A DNA stretch of 64,000 nucleotides from Verrucomicrobiota bacterium (GTDB lineage: Bacteria; Verrucomicrobiota; Verrucomicrobiia; Limisphaerales; J093), in NCBI GenBank assembly GCA_029556615.1, contig JAKQDD010000091.1, positions 1 through 64,000 of the forward strand, given 5' to 3'. The translations under genes were made by a program, and so were the position numbers. Of this stretch, positions 32,050 to 40,592 are shown piece after piece (positions within the stretch are counted from its first letter, which is position 1; each line of letters opens with the position of its first letter). Under the pieces are notes generated by a model. That model searched no databases, was not told the DNA's origin, and saw nothing but the letters and a program-made list of their open reading frames with translations.

Positions 32050-33669
32050 TCAGGCACCAGCTCCGAGGAGGCGTTCCAGAAGCCGCTTGCGCAACTCCAA
32101 GCGGTCCACCCGCAAGGCGATCTCGGTGATTTCTCTCGCCGCCTGGCGATAAAGCCGCGTGGGACGGAAATCCGCGACGGTCGTGCCGGCGAAGTCGCCG
32201 GCGCCAGGGCCGGCGATTTCCACATGGTACGTGTCCGAGACGAAGAGCTCCGGCCAAAGGACAAACCCCACCGCCATCGCGTCATGGATGGGACACCCGT
32301 TCAGCGCCTGGTTGCGATGGTAGAAGTCCATGTAGGGCCGTGTGAGATCGACGAGAAACTCCGCGCGGGCGTCTCCCTGTTGGGCTCGAGCGACCAGCGG
32401 CCGCTGCTCAAGGACGACGCGATGGGTCACATCGAGGGGAACGAAGGCGTGGGGCAAGTGGCGTTCCCGGCAGAAGCGCAGCACGTCGATCGCGCTCTGG
32501 GGATCGGCGGCGATGTTGAATTCGACCGAAGGATGGCGGTTGCCAGCCTCGGCGAAGGCGCCTCCCATGTGGACCATCCGGCGAAGGCGGCACAAGGCCT
32601 CCGGGCACTCGCGAACCAGCGTTGCCACATTCGTGAGCGGCCCGGTCGTCACCAGGACCACGCTGTGGGGTGCCTGTTGCTGGATAATCCCGGGAAAGAT
32701 CTCGAGGAGCGGCATCGGTTCTCGAGGACGAAAGGTCCCCAAGTGCCGCCTGATGTCGCCCATGCCGTCCGTGCCGTGTACGTTCTGAGCCGTATGCGGC
32801 TCGCCTCGGGCGATCTCGCCGGGTCCAATACAGAGGGGAATCGCGCTGGCGGAGGCGTAGTGCAGGATCCTGGCATTGTTGGCCGAGGCCTGGCGCGCGG
32901 GCACATTGCCGGAGACGGCAGAGACGCCCAGCACCTGGCAGAGGTCGGGGGACCGCAGCGCCAACAGGAGGGCCAGGGCGTCGTCCACGCCCGTGTCCGT
33001 GTCGAGCCAGAGGCTCTGCTGTCCGTAGCGCTGGGAGACCGCGGCGGCGAAGTTCTCGAGCTTGGAGCGCCGGATCTTGACCAAGCGGAACGAGCTCGTG
33101 AGCAACTCGGAGGCTTCCGCCACCAGTGACGCGCTCTCGGAGACCAGCTCGATCTCATGCAACTCCCCGAGGCGGATGCCGAAGTCGTCTTCGACGCGAA
33201 AGGCATCCAGATGCAGGCTCAGGGTGGGGCCGCCCGAGTGGCGCGCGAGAACCAGCGTTTCACGGTCGTTGCGGAGACAGCACATCCGCTGCAAACCCAG
33301 GCGGGATACCCCGAGCGTCTCGCGAAGGTGGGCGAGAACGTCCTCTCCGGGCTCGTTGGGGGTCTCGCCCGATGGCGCCCAAAACTCGCGGGTGTCGTAG
33401 TGCGGATACTCCTGCTCGCGGATGATGCGGCTTTTGACTTCGATGACGCGGAGGCTCTGCCGCCGTCGCAGCCGGCAGGCGACGCTGCGGGCCGCCAGCG
33501 TCAGCGTCATCGTCGCGGCGTCCACCTCATCATAGTAGACATCGCGAATCTGTTCCTGCTCCCGCCGCAGAACGCTGAAGGCGCCAATCCGGTCTCTCGC
33601 CTTCAACAAGGCCAGGATCTCGCTCGCGAACTCCTCTTCCGGCAGGATGAACTTGAACTCGTGCGTCAT
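32050..33669 (-). CDS. CYTH-domain and nucleoside hydrolase fusion
   Basis: The product is 539 residues. Residues 1-200 look like a CYTH/triphosphate-tunnel domain. They begin MTHEFKFILPEE, followed by VYYDEV, CRLRRRQSLRVIEVKSR, and HEIELVSE near the end of the barrel. Residues 220-530 are an inosine-uridine-type nucleoside hydrolase with every active-site element visible: LDTDTGVDDALALL (calcium Asp residues), VLVTTGPLTNVA, VHMGGAF, SVEFNIAADP and CPIHDAMAV. This half should cleave the N-glycosidic bond of (deoxy)ribonucleosides. CYTH domains hydrolyse or cyclise triphosphate compounds. A fusion of the two is new to me and suggests stepwise destruction or sensing of a nucleotide. It is cytosolic. 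The gene starts 4 nt after the stop of the receiver-HD gene, so it belongs to the same transcript. Confidence 0.85.
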   Translation of the reverse strand: MTHEFKFILPEEEFASEILALLKARDRIGAFSVLRREQEQIRDVYYDEVDAATMTLTLAARSVACRLRRRQSLRVIEVKSRIIREQEYPHYDTREFWAPSGETPNEPGEDVLAHLRETLGVSRLGLQRMCCLRNDRETLVLARHSGGPTLSLHLDAFRVEDDFGIRLGELHEIELVSESASLVAEASELLTSSFRLVKIRRSKLENFAAAVSQRYGQQSLWLDTDTGVDDALALLLALRSPDLCQVLGVSAVSGNVPARQASANNARILHYASASAIPLCIGPGEIARGEPHTAQNVHGTDGMGDIRRHLGTFRPREPMPLLEIFPGIIQQQAPHSVVLVTTGPLTNVATLVRECPEALCRLRRMVHMGGAFAEAGNRHPSVEFNIAADPQSAIDVLRFCRERHLPHAFVPLDVTHRVVLEQRPLVARAQQGDARAEFLVDLTRPYMDFYHRNQALNGCPIHDAMAVGFVLWPELFVSDTYHVEIAGPGAGDFAGTTVADFRPTRLYRQAAREITEIALRVDRLELRKRLLERLLGAGA

Positions 33670-33673
33670 AGAT

Positions 33674-36490
33674 CTAATGCCTCCGAATCGGCGGGTGGAC
33701 CCGGGCCAGGGTGACCCGTTCGCTCCCCGCCTCCCTCCCGTTCCAACGAAGCCTCCCCAGCCGAATGCGTTGCGCGAGGTGATTGTCGGCGATGGCCTGG
33801 TATTCCTCAATCACGTCGCAGAGGACCGCCAGCGCAGCCACTGTGGGTATCAAGCCCTGGACGCGACGCTCGGGCGGTTGTGTCAACTGATCGGCCATCC
33901 AGGCTTCGAGCTGAGGCCGCACCTCATCGAGGGCCTTGGCTGGGTCCTTTGCCGCCAGGGACGGGTCCCCCGACAGGCTCGCCAGGCGACGGACAGCCTC
34001 CCCGATGGGGGTCTCGTCGAAGCCATCCCAGAGGGTGACATTGCCTGCGGGAAGGAGACGCTGCAGCTCGAGCTTCATGTCGTTGGGCGACGCGGCGTTG
34101 AAGGTGATGCTGACGGATCCCCGTTCGATCGCCACCGCCTCGACCACCTGCCGCTTGCAGTTCTCCGGGTCCTGTGTCGGCGGGCGGTTGGGATCCAGAG
34201 TGATGAAATCCGCCGGCACGCGAGACCGGTCGATGTCAATGGCATCCGCGAAGCGGAACATGGCGCAAAGACGTCGCAAGCGCTCGACCGCCGACCGATC
34301 CCCATGGGATGCGACCCAACCGAGGTGTTGTCCCAGGCACCGCTCGAGGGTCTGGACCGCAGACTCCGCGTCGGCGGATCCAGCGTTGGAGAAGCGCCTG
34401 ACCAACGTGGCGCGGTCGGGCTCCTCGAACCGGCCCGCAGTCTGCAGCGCGGCGAACGCCTTGGGGGTCAAAGGGAGCGCCCGGGCGTGGAAGGCGGTCA
34501 GCACCGCAACCCGCGAGAGAAGCGACGTGCCGCTGCTTCCATCCCCCACCGATGCGAGCGTCCGGATCAGCTCCTGCAGATCTGGAGGCGGCGCGTCGGG
34601 TGTCGAGAGCAGCAAGCACCCGAGCGGGGCGTGGAGCTTCCGGATGCCCTTCAGCGCCTTATCCCGGGCGTCCTCGCCGCCAGCCATCGCCGCCTGCCAA
34701 CTCTTCATCGAGCTCGGAACATCCTCGACGAGGTCGTGTTCCGCAATGGGGAACATGCCCAACTCATGACACAGCGCGGCCAGGTAAAGGCAGAGGATCT
34801 CGATTTCGCGTTCCTGCAGCGTCGTCGAGAAGACCGACCGGTCCTCCTCCGGAGCCGATCGGGGGTCGACAAACAGCACGGGGTGCAGCAACCGCTCGAG
34901 ATAGCTGAGCAGGGCGACAATGTGACGTCCCCCGTGGTCATTGTAGAACTTGAAGAAGACCTGGTCGACCGCATGGAAGCCGTCCAGGCATTTCAGACAC
35001 CAATGCGTGAAGTCCAGCGCGCACGCGCGAAGAGCCTGGCCACGAATCACGTGGTCGAAGAAGGGATTGGGCAGTGAGATGAGTCTGCGAGCTCGCCCTG
35101 TGGCGAGCCACCGGCCGATCGTTCGGGCAACCTGGGCACACGTCGCAGTCTTCTTGTAGAGGTATCCGTTGTCGAGGGTCGCCTCGGACGCCAGCGTCGG
35201 ATCGAGGGAGGAGGTCCAGAGCAACACCGGCAGGTCACCCAGCCGCTCCCGAATCTCGCCCAGAAGATCCAATCCTGTGCGCTCACCAGGCAGACAGATG
35301 TCCAGCAGCATCAGGTCGTATTCCGGCAGGAACTGCCAGAGCGGCACGCGTTCCTCATCGGGCTGGGGAGGGTCGATCCACGTTGCGTCCCGGGAGAAAT
35401 CGATGATGACCGAAGCAACGCCCCGGGTTCCCGTCGGGCTCGGCTTCTGGTTGAACAGTGGAACCAGCATTCGGGCAATCACCTCGAACACGCCGCGCCA
35501 TAACGCGGCGTGGTCATCAACCACGAGAAGTCGGAAGGCGTCGTGGGAACCTCCCCCGCCGGGATGGTTGACCGGGGCAGCCGGCTCGGGATCAACCCCA
35601 GACGCCCGTTCCGGGGCGGGTTCCCCTGCCAGATGCCGTATTTCCGTGAGCAGGACCAGGAAGCGATCCAGCTCGTCGAGCGGCTCCTGAGGATCTGGCG
35701 GCTTGGGTTGTCCCAGCAACCGCTCGACACCTCCGAAGGAGTTGCTCAGCTCGGTGAGAAGGCCGCCCGGCGGCATCCCGGATGGATCAAGGACCTGCCG
35801 TCGGAACTCGGCCAGCAACGCCGTTCGCGGGAGCCCCGCCTGATCTGACGTGGCGCCCAACCGGATCTCCTTCGTCTGCGCGAACCACGCCTCGATTTCT
35901 CCTGGGGTGGCGCCGCCGGGTTCCCGTCCACTCTCGAGCAGCATGCGGGCGGGGCCGATGACGGTGTTGGCGAGGTCGTTCTTGCCGCCGTGGATGAACT
36001 GGCCCAATCGCCGGTGCAGCGCCTTGGCCACGACGATGCGACCACAGAAGTCCTGGGCGCTGCAGGAAGACTCGGGCTCGCCTCCCGGTTCCATGGCGCG
36101 GTCGATCGCCTCCAGAATCTCCGTTACCTCGAGGGTGCAGCAGCGGCACCGATCCCGGAGCGCTCCCTGGCCTACCACCGAGAGACCCTTCCAGGGCTGC
36201 CAATCCGGTCCGAACGGCGAGGCCACCACCATCGTAGGGATGGCGACGCCGGCGTAGGGCAGCAGTCTGCTCCAGAACTCTTCCTCGGTCAGGGCGATGA
36301 TGAGCCCCACGCACCTCTGGGGGGTTGTCTCGGCCAGAGGTCCCGTCGTGTTCCGGGCCTCTCCGCGGTGCGCCCTGACTTCCCAGCCTCGGAGCGTGAA
36401 CACGACCTTCCGGAGCGCGCCCAGCAGCGCGGTGCCGTCCGGCTCCGGAGTCACCACAACGATCCGAGGAACTTGAGTGGAGGCGCGCAC
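33674..36490 (-). CDS. Receiver protein with C-terminal HD-like domain
   Basis: The product is 938 residues. The N-terminal 130 residues may be a degenerate receiver (RIVVVTPEPDGTALLGAL). A helical region at about 145-300 includes a possible dimerisation segment (RRLGQFIHGGKNDLANTVIG) reminiscent of a kinase phosphotransfer helix. The receiver at about 318-470 has the acidic pair in LLVVDDHAA (about 322), the phospho-Asp in LMLLDICLPGE (about 393), the Ser/Thr in LLWTSS and the Lys in YLYKKT; about 50 residues are inserted between the acidic pair and the phospho-Asp. An HD-like domain begins NDHGGRHIVALLSYLERLL (about 515) and continues YLAALCHELGMFP (about 572), where HE stands in place of the usual HD. 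The output may be a phosphohydrolase or a ligand-binding relic of one. It is separated by 4 nt from the next gene and by 13 nt from the previous one. Confidence 0.78.
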   Translation of the reverse strand: MRASTQVPRIVVVTPEPDGTALLGALRKVVFTLRGWEVRAHRGEARNTTGPLAETTPQRCVGLIIALTEEEFWSRLLPYAGVAIPTMVVASPFGPDWQPWKGLSVVGQGALRDRCRCCTLEVTEILEAIDRAMEPGGEPESSCSAQDFCGRIVVAKALHRRLGQFIHGGKNDLANTVIGPARMLLESGREPGGATPGEIEAWFAQTKEIRLGATSDQAGLPRTALLAEFRRQVLDPSGMPPGGLLTELSNSFGGVERLLGQPKPPDPQEPLDELDRFLVLLTEIRHLAGEPAPERASGVDPEPAAPVNHPGGGGSHDAFRLLVVDDHAALWRGVFEVIARMLVPLFNQKPSPTGTRGVASVIIDFSRDATWIDPPQPDEERVPLWQFLPEYDLMLLDICLPGERTGLDLLGEIRERLGDLPVLLWTSSLDPTLASEATLDNGYLYKKTATCAQVARTIGRWLATGRARRLISLPNPFFDHVIRGQALRACALDFTHWCLKCLDGFHAVDQVFFKFYNDHGGRHIVALLSYLERLLHPVLFVDPRSAPEEDRSVFSTTLQEREIEILCLYLAALCHELGMFPIAEHDLVEDVPSSMKSWQAAMAGGEDARDKALKGIRKLHAPLGCLLLSTPDAPPPDLQELIRTLASVGDGSSGTSLLSRVAVLTAFHARALPLTPKAFAALQTAGRFEEPDRATLVRRFSNAGSADAESAVQTLERCLGQHLGWVASHGDRSAVERLRRLCAMFRFADAIDIDRSRVPADFITLDPNRPPTQDPENCKRQVVEAVAIERGSVSITFNAASPNDMKLELQRLLPAGNVTLWDGFDETPIGEAVRRLASLSGDPSLAAKDPAKALDEVRPQLEAWMADQLTQPPERRVQGLIPTVAALAVLCDVIEEYQAIADNHLAQRIRLGRLRWNGREAGSERVTLARVHPPIRRH

Positions 36491-36503
36491 AGGCGTCTTG
36501 GAT

Positions 36504-38777
36504 TCAAAGAGGCTCGGTCACTGGTTTCTCGTCGAAGATCAACTGGAGGAACAGCGCCAGAAAGACGCAGATGAAGGCCCGATGCAGAAGCACGCCGGGC
36601 AATAGCTCCCACGGGTCGCCCGATCCGCGCCAAAGCGGCCGTGGGTTCTGGTACACTACGCGGATGCCGCCGGTCGACCGCAACGCCGGGGGCGCGAGGG
36701 GCGCGCCCGGCACACCCCAATAGAGCTGGCTCAGCTGCGCCTTGCGCAGCTCACCGGACGTCCAGCACCGGTCAGGTCCGCCGGTCGACACGCCTGGCTG
36801 AAGCGCTCTTGGCGCCGCTGAAAGCCGATCGCGAGGCACGCGGAAGACCCCCTGGAGGTCGCACTCGTCATACGGGACCGCAAAGTTCGTCAAACTGGGG
36901 AGAGGCCGCTGATCCGCCGTCATTGCCTTGGCGCTGGCCAGGAAGGCCGGTTCATCCAAGTACTTGGCGCTGCGCCAGGCGGATCTCAGAACCGTGTTCG
37001 TGAAGAGGAAGCCGACGAGCAAGGCCAGGGCAAAGCAGTAAAACGTGATGCTGAGCGCCCGCCACCACGACTGCCACAGGTCCCCTGTGCGCCGGCTGAT
37101 CTCGATCGTGGCAAACAGGAGTGTGATCACCAGCAGCGGAACGCCCGACCACAGGATATCTCCCCATCCGACCAGCAGCGAGGTCTTGAGAATCTCATCC
37201 GGACCGGCCATCACTACCACCCATGTCGTCGTCACGGTCATTAGTACGCGCGGCAGGCCCAGCCGAATCACCAGCAACAGGGAGGTGAAACGGAGGGCCC
37301 CGCGCTTCCACAGCCAGACGACGCCGGCGCTCGCGAGGAGGGGGACTGCAACGCAGAGGCCGTTCAACAGACCCCACCCTGTGGCGACGACCGTCCGGTT
37401 CTCAAGGCCTCCGAGATCCGCCAGCAGCAGCACACCCCAGACCACGGCCAGGAAGACGCCCAGAATCAGCGAGAACGGACGGGCTGGCATGGGCGTACGA
37501 TGAATCGGACTCCGACTCTGCCGCCTGCGACGGAAGTGGATGCACGCCAGGAGTAGCGCGAGCAGGGGCGGAAAGAGATAGCCCGCATGCTGCCCGAGGT
37601 CCGCCGCGGGAATCCGGCCGGACAGATGCGCCAGGGTGTAGACAGCGCCACAAGCGAAGGCGAGAAGGACGCCCAACCACGCCCCAACGGATGCCGTGCC
37701 CGTGGAAGTCGAGCGTGGGGCCCCGGTCCAGGAGCGGTGGGGCTTGGGACGCCGCAGGAGCATCAGCAAAGCGGCATCCAGGTCATAGCGCCGGAGCCAC
37801 CAACCGGCAATCCATCGAGTGCGCTCAGCCCAATCCGACGCCGCGGGCTTGCAGGGTGTTGGTGCCTGGTGAGAGTGCGGATCCGTTTCGGCTGGTTCGT
37901 CGCCGGCCAACGGCAACGGGGGCTCGCCGGTTGGTGGCCTCTCGTGCGGGGCGCAAGCTCCCGGCGGGCGGCCCCTGTAGAACACGACCGACCGCACCTC
38001 GTCTTCCACACCGAGGAACCACTCCTTGCCGCGCGCCAGGACTTCGGCTCCATCGTCAGCCGTGCACGCCCGCAGCCATTCAGTTTCGGCATTCCAGACC
38101 TCCTCCTCGGCGAAGCCGGGTGTCAAGCCCCCTTGGTACCGGCTCTCAACCTCGCACCGTTCCATCTGCCAGTGGTACTCCGCCTTGTCGTGGAGGGCAT
38201 TGGCCACCGGGCATTGGAGCAAGCCGGTTTCGATCCCGTCATAGCGTGGGCTGTGCCGGAAGACCGTCGTGTGCTTGAGACAGAACAGGAAGTCGAGGAC
38301 GAGGCGCCCGAGACTGATTGAGGCCGTGCCCCGGGCCAGCGGATGATCGAGGCATCCGAGGGCCCTGCGCCCCGGTTGAAGCCAGCACGGCTGAGCGGCG
38401 TACCCTTGTGGTGGGGCAGCCTCCCAGGCCTGCTCCTGACCGTCGCCGAGGGGCCATTCCTCCGTCGCACAACGGCCCAGGACATGGGATAGGTCATCCT
38501 TGACCGCCAGATTCAACGAGAGCGGCAGATGCAGAATGCGCTGGTGCGGCGCATGATCGGAGATGGCGGATGCCGCGGGGTCGATTCCCGAAGCCGACGC
38601 GTGACAGTAGAAGTCGATGGCGCGCGCCCGCAGGACGACGTAAACGGGAAAGGCACACGGGGAGTCCTTCGGCACGGCTCGCACGGACACCTGGGTGTAA
38701 TGAAACACCAGCCCTTCCGAGTCGTCCGGCTCCGGAACAAACAAGGAATCCGTCGGGAATGCCAGCGTGTCAGCCAT
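36504..38777 (-). CDS. Multi-pass membrane protein of the signalling operon
   Basis: The product is 757 residues. The first 430 are soluble, with no recognised domain (SLFVPEPDDSEGLVFHYTQV, HLPLSLNLAVKDDLSHVLGR). Seven or so hydrophobic segments follow at about 440-660, for example VGAWLGVLLAFACGAVYTL, FSLILGVFLAVVWGVLLLA and ALSITFYCFALALLVGFLF. A further one is at the C terminus (LLHRAFICVFLALFLQLIF). The long N-terminal part probably faces the cytoplasm. The gene begins inside the end of the preceding receiver gene (8-bp overlap), which supports co-translation and selects the ATG at 38777 over longer readings. It is a plausible membrane receptor or anchor for the phosphorelay. Confidence 0.75.
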   Translation of the reverse strand: MADTLAFPTDSLFVPEPDDSEGLVFHYTQVSVRAVPKDSPCAFPVYVVLRARAIDFYCHASASGIDPAASAISDHAPHQRILHLPLSLNLAVKDDLSHVLGRCATEEWPLGDGQEQAWEAAPPQGYAAQPCWLQPGRRALGCLDHPLARGTASISLGRLVLDFLFCLKHTTVFRHSPRYDGIETGLLQCPVANALHDKAEYHWQMERCEVESRYQGGLTPGFAEEEVWNAETEWLRACTADDGAEVLARGKEWFLGVEDEVRSVVFYRGRPPGACAPHERPPTGEPPLPLAGDEPAETDPHSHQAPTPCKPAASDWAERTRWIAGWWLRRYDLDAALLMLLRRPKPHRSWTGAPRSTSTGTASVGAWLGVLLAFACGAVYTLAHLSGRIPAADLGQHAGYLFPPLLALLLACIHFRRRRQSRSPIHRTPMPARPFSLILGVFLAVVWGVLLLADLGGLENRTVVATGWGLLNGLCVAVPLLASAGVVWLWKRGALRFTSLLLVIRLGLPRVLMTVTTTWVVVMAGPDEILKTSLLVGWGDILWSGVPLLVITLLFATIEISRRTGDLWQSWWRALSITFYCFALALLVGFLFTNTVLRSAWRSAKYLDEPAFLASAKAMTADQRPLPSLTNFAVPYDECDLQGVFRVPRDRLSAAPRALQPGVSTGGPDRCWTSGELRKAQLSQLYWGVPGAPLAPPALRSTGGIRVVYQNPRPLWRGSGDPWELLPGVLLHRAFICVFLALFLQLIFDEKPVTEPL

Positions 38778-40572
38778 CGGGGTCCGTTCGGTGAAAATAC
38801 CCAATGACCTTGACGGCCTGCGCCAGGAACCCTTGGATCCGGTGCGTATCCTCGGCGGAGGGCGGAAGATCGGTTTTCGACAAGTGGATCTCCAGTCTGT
38901 GCAATTCCGCGCGCATCTGCGGCCATTCCATCCCGGGAGCCCACCCCACCAGGCGCAGCAACTCGGAGAGTCGACCCAAGAAGTCCCGCCATGGGGCCCA
39001 CAACGCGATCGCTCGTCCGGCAAAGGGGCTGCTCTCCTCCGGAGGTCCGGCCGCAGCCTCGGCCAGGCGATCCAACATCGCCCGCCACTGCACGACCTCC
39101 GCGTAGCGGGCTTGTGCGACGCGGCGGATCTCGCTGCCCCGCAGGGGCTCCGGCCAATCGGGAAGAAGCGAGAGCGCCTTTGCCCTCACGCTCGCTGTCG
39201 GTATCGCGTGCCCGATCCGCAAACCCGCCGCCGACTGCATGGCCTCCCGGAGGTGGAGGAGGGCATGGCGGAAAAGCCCCGGCGTGCACAGGGGGTCCGC
39301 GCCGACCGCGACAAGCGAGCAGGTGTTGACATTCTGCACCCGGCCGCTCTGCATCTCGGCGAAAAACGCCGGGGCGAACGCCGAGACCGGGAAGATCCAG
39401 AACCGATTGTCGACGCCGGCTCTGACGACCTGGGCGTCCGCCTCATCCAGCCAGCGGATAAGGTCCGTGCCACGGGATGGCAGCTCGCCAGCTCCTGCAG
39501 TGCCGGCGCGGCGCTCCAGTTGGTAGTCCAGCAGGACGATGTCATACCGGCGCCTCCCCCGCAGAAGTTCCTGGGCCTTGTCCAGGGTCTCGGCGATGAC
39601 CCAGTCGTCCTGCTCGCCACCCGGCTCCAACGCCGCGAGAATCGCCCTCTGCTTGCTGGTGCTTCCGGGCTCCTGAAAGACCGTGGGCAAGCTCTGGGCT
39701 CCAAAGTCATCGACCAGGAGGAAGCGGCAGGGCAGAGACTGATCATCGCCGGTTCGCGCTGCCTGGCTGCAGGAGGTTTCGCTGTGAAAAGCGGCGAGGT
39801 TCATCCATCCCAGGTGATGACTGTCCTCTCCGAAGTCCGGCAATCTCTGATAGAGGAGCTTCCGCAGGTCGTGATCCAGGCGCTCGAGAGCCGCCGCGGT
39901 GTGATAGCGGCGCTCCTCGGTGTAACGCTTGGCCTCCCGGATCAGCTCGATCACGCCCGACAACGACTCCGGCAGGGCCGCATACCGATGCCAAATCGAG
40001 CTGTCCAGGAAAAGGAGATCCCCGCTCTCCGGCGGGAGGGGGCGGAGGCCGAGGTAGATGATCGGTAGCGAAAAGGCTCCGAACGCTGCCCCAGGGTGCG
40101 CTTGACTGCCGCCCAGAACCCCCGCCAGCAGATCGAAGGGCAACCGGTACGAGAGCGCATGGCCTTGCGAGAGGTCAATCCCGACGGCAGGAGGTTCAGA
40201 GGGGCCGGCCGCTTCGTCCGGCCTCGACGGCGGTGTCGCCGAGCTCGCCAGCCACCGTCGTACCCCGAGTGGGTCCGCGGGCGGAAACCCCTCGAGCGCC
40301 AATTCCTGGATGACCAGCCAGGGACCCTCGGGTGGCTGCCTATCCTTCGCCGCTTTGGCCGCCCGTTGAAGGAGGAACTGGATTGCCTCTCGGCGTTCGG
40401 TCGCGGTCCAGACCGCATGCAGCTTGAGATTCAGCAGGGCACGAATGACTTTGGCCAAGGCCAGCGCCACCGGCTGCGTGGTGGCATCCACAACAATGTC
40501 GGACTGGAGCAGCGCCGGATTCGATCCAGACGCGGAAGCCTCTGCCTGCTGATGAGCCTCGAAGGGAGACAT
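38770..40572 (-). CDS. Receiver-domain protein with long flanks
   Basis: The product is 600 residues. The N-terminal 270 residues are unassigned. A receiver-like domain spans about 280-430, with CRFLLVDDFGAQ (acidic pair about 284), YDIVLLDYQLERR (phospho-Asp about 344) and FWIFPVSAFAPAFF (Ser before the alpha4 region). The usual Lys is not obvious, and a loop of about 40 residues lies between the acidic pair and the phospho-Asp. The C-terminal 170 residues are helical (RAMLDRLAEAAAGPPEES). No DNA-binding or catalytic output is seen, so it may act as a phosphate sink or protein-interaction switch. It follows the sigma54 activator gene after 20 nt. Confidence 0.72.
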   Translation of the reverse strand: MSPFEAHQQAEASASGSNPALLQSDIVVDATTQPVALALAKVIRALLNLKLHAVWTATERREAIQFLLQRAAKAAKDRQPPEGPWLVIQELALEGFPPADPLGVRRWLASSATPPSRPDEAAGPSEPPAVGIDLSQGHALSYRLPFDLLAGVLGGSQAHPGAAFGAFSLPIIYLGLRPLPPESGDLLFLDSSIWHRYAALPESLSGVIELIREAKRYTEERRYHTAAALERLDHDLRKLLYQRLPDFGEDSHHLGWMNLAAFHSETSCSQAARTGDDQSLPCRFLLVDDFGAQSLPTVFQEPGSTSKQRAILAALEPGGEQDDWVIAETLDKAQELLRGRRRYDIVLLDYQLERRAGTAGAGELPSRGTDLIRWLDEADAQVVRAGVDNRFWIFPVSAFAPAFFAEMQSGRVQNVNTCSLVAVGADPLCTPGLFRHALLHLREAMQSAAGLRIGHAIPTASVRAKALSLLPDWPEPLRGSEIRRVAQARYAEVVQWRAMLDRLAEAAAGPPEESSPFAGRAIALWAPWRDFLGRLSELLRLVGWAPGMEWPQMRAELHRLEIHLSKTDLPPSAEDTHRIQGFLAQAVKVIGYFHRTDPDG

Positions 40573-40592
40573 GATCCGATGGCCGATTGGCT

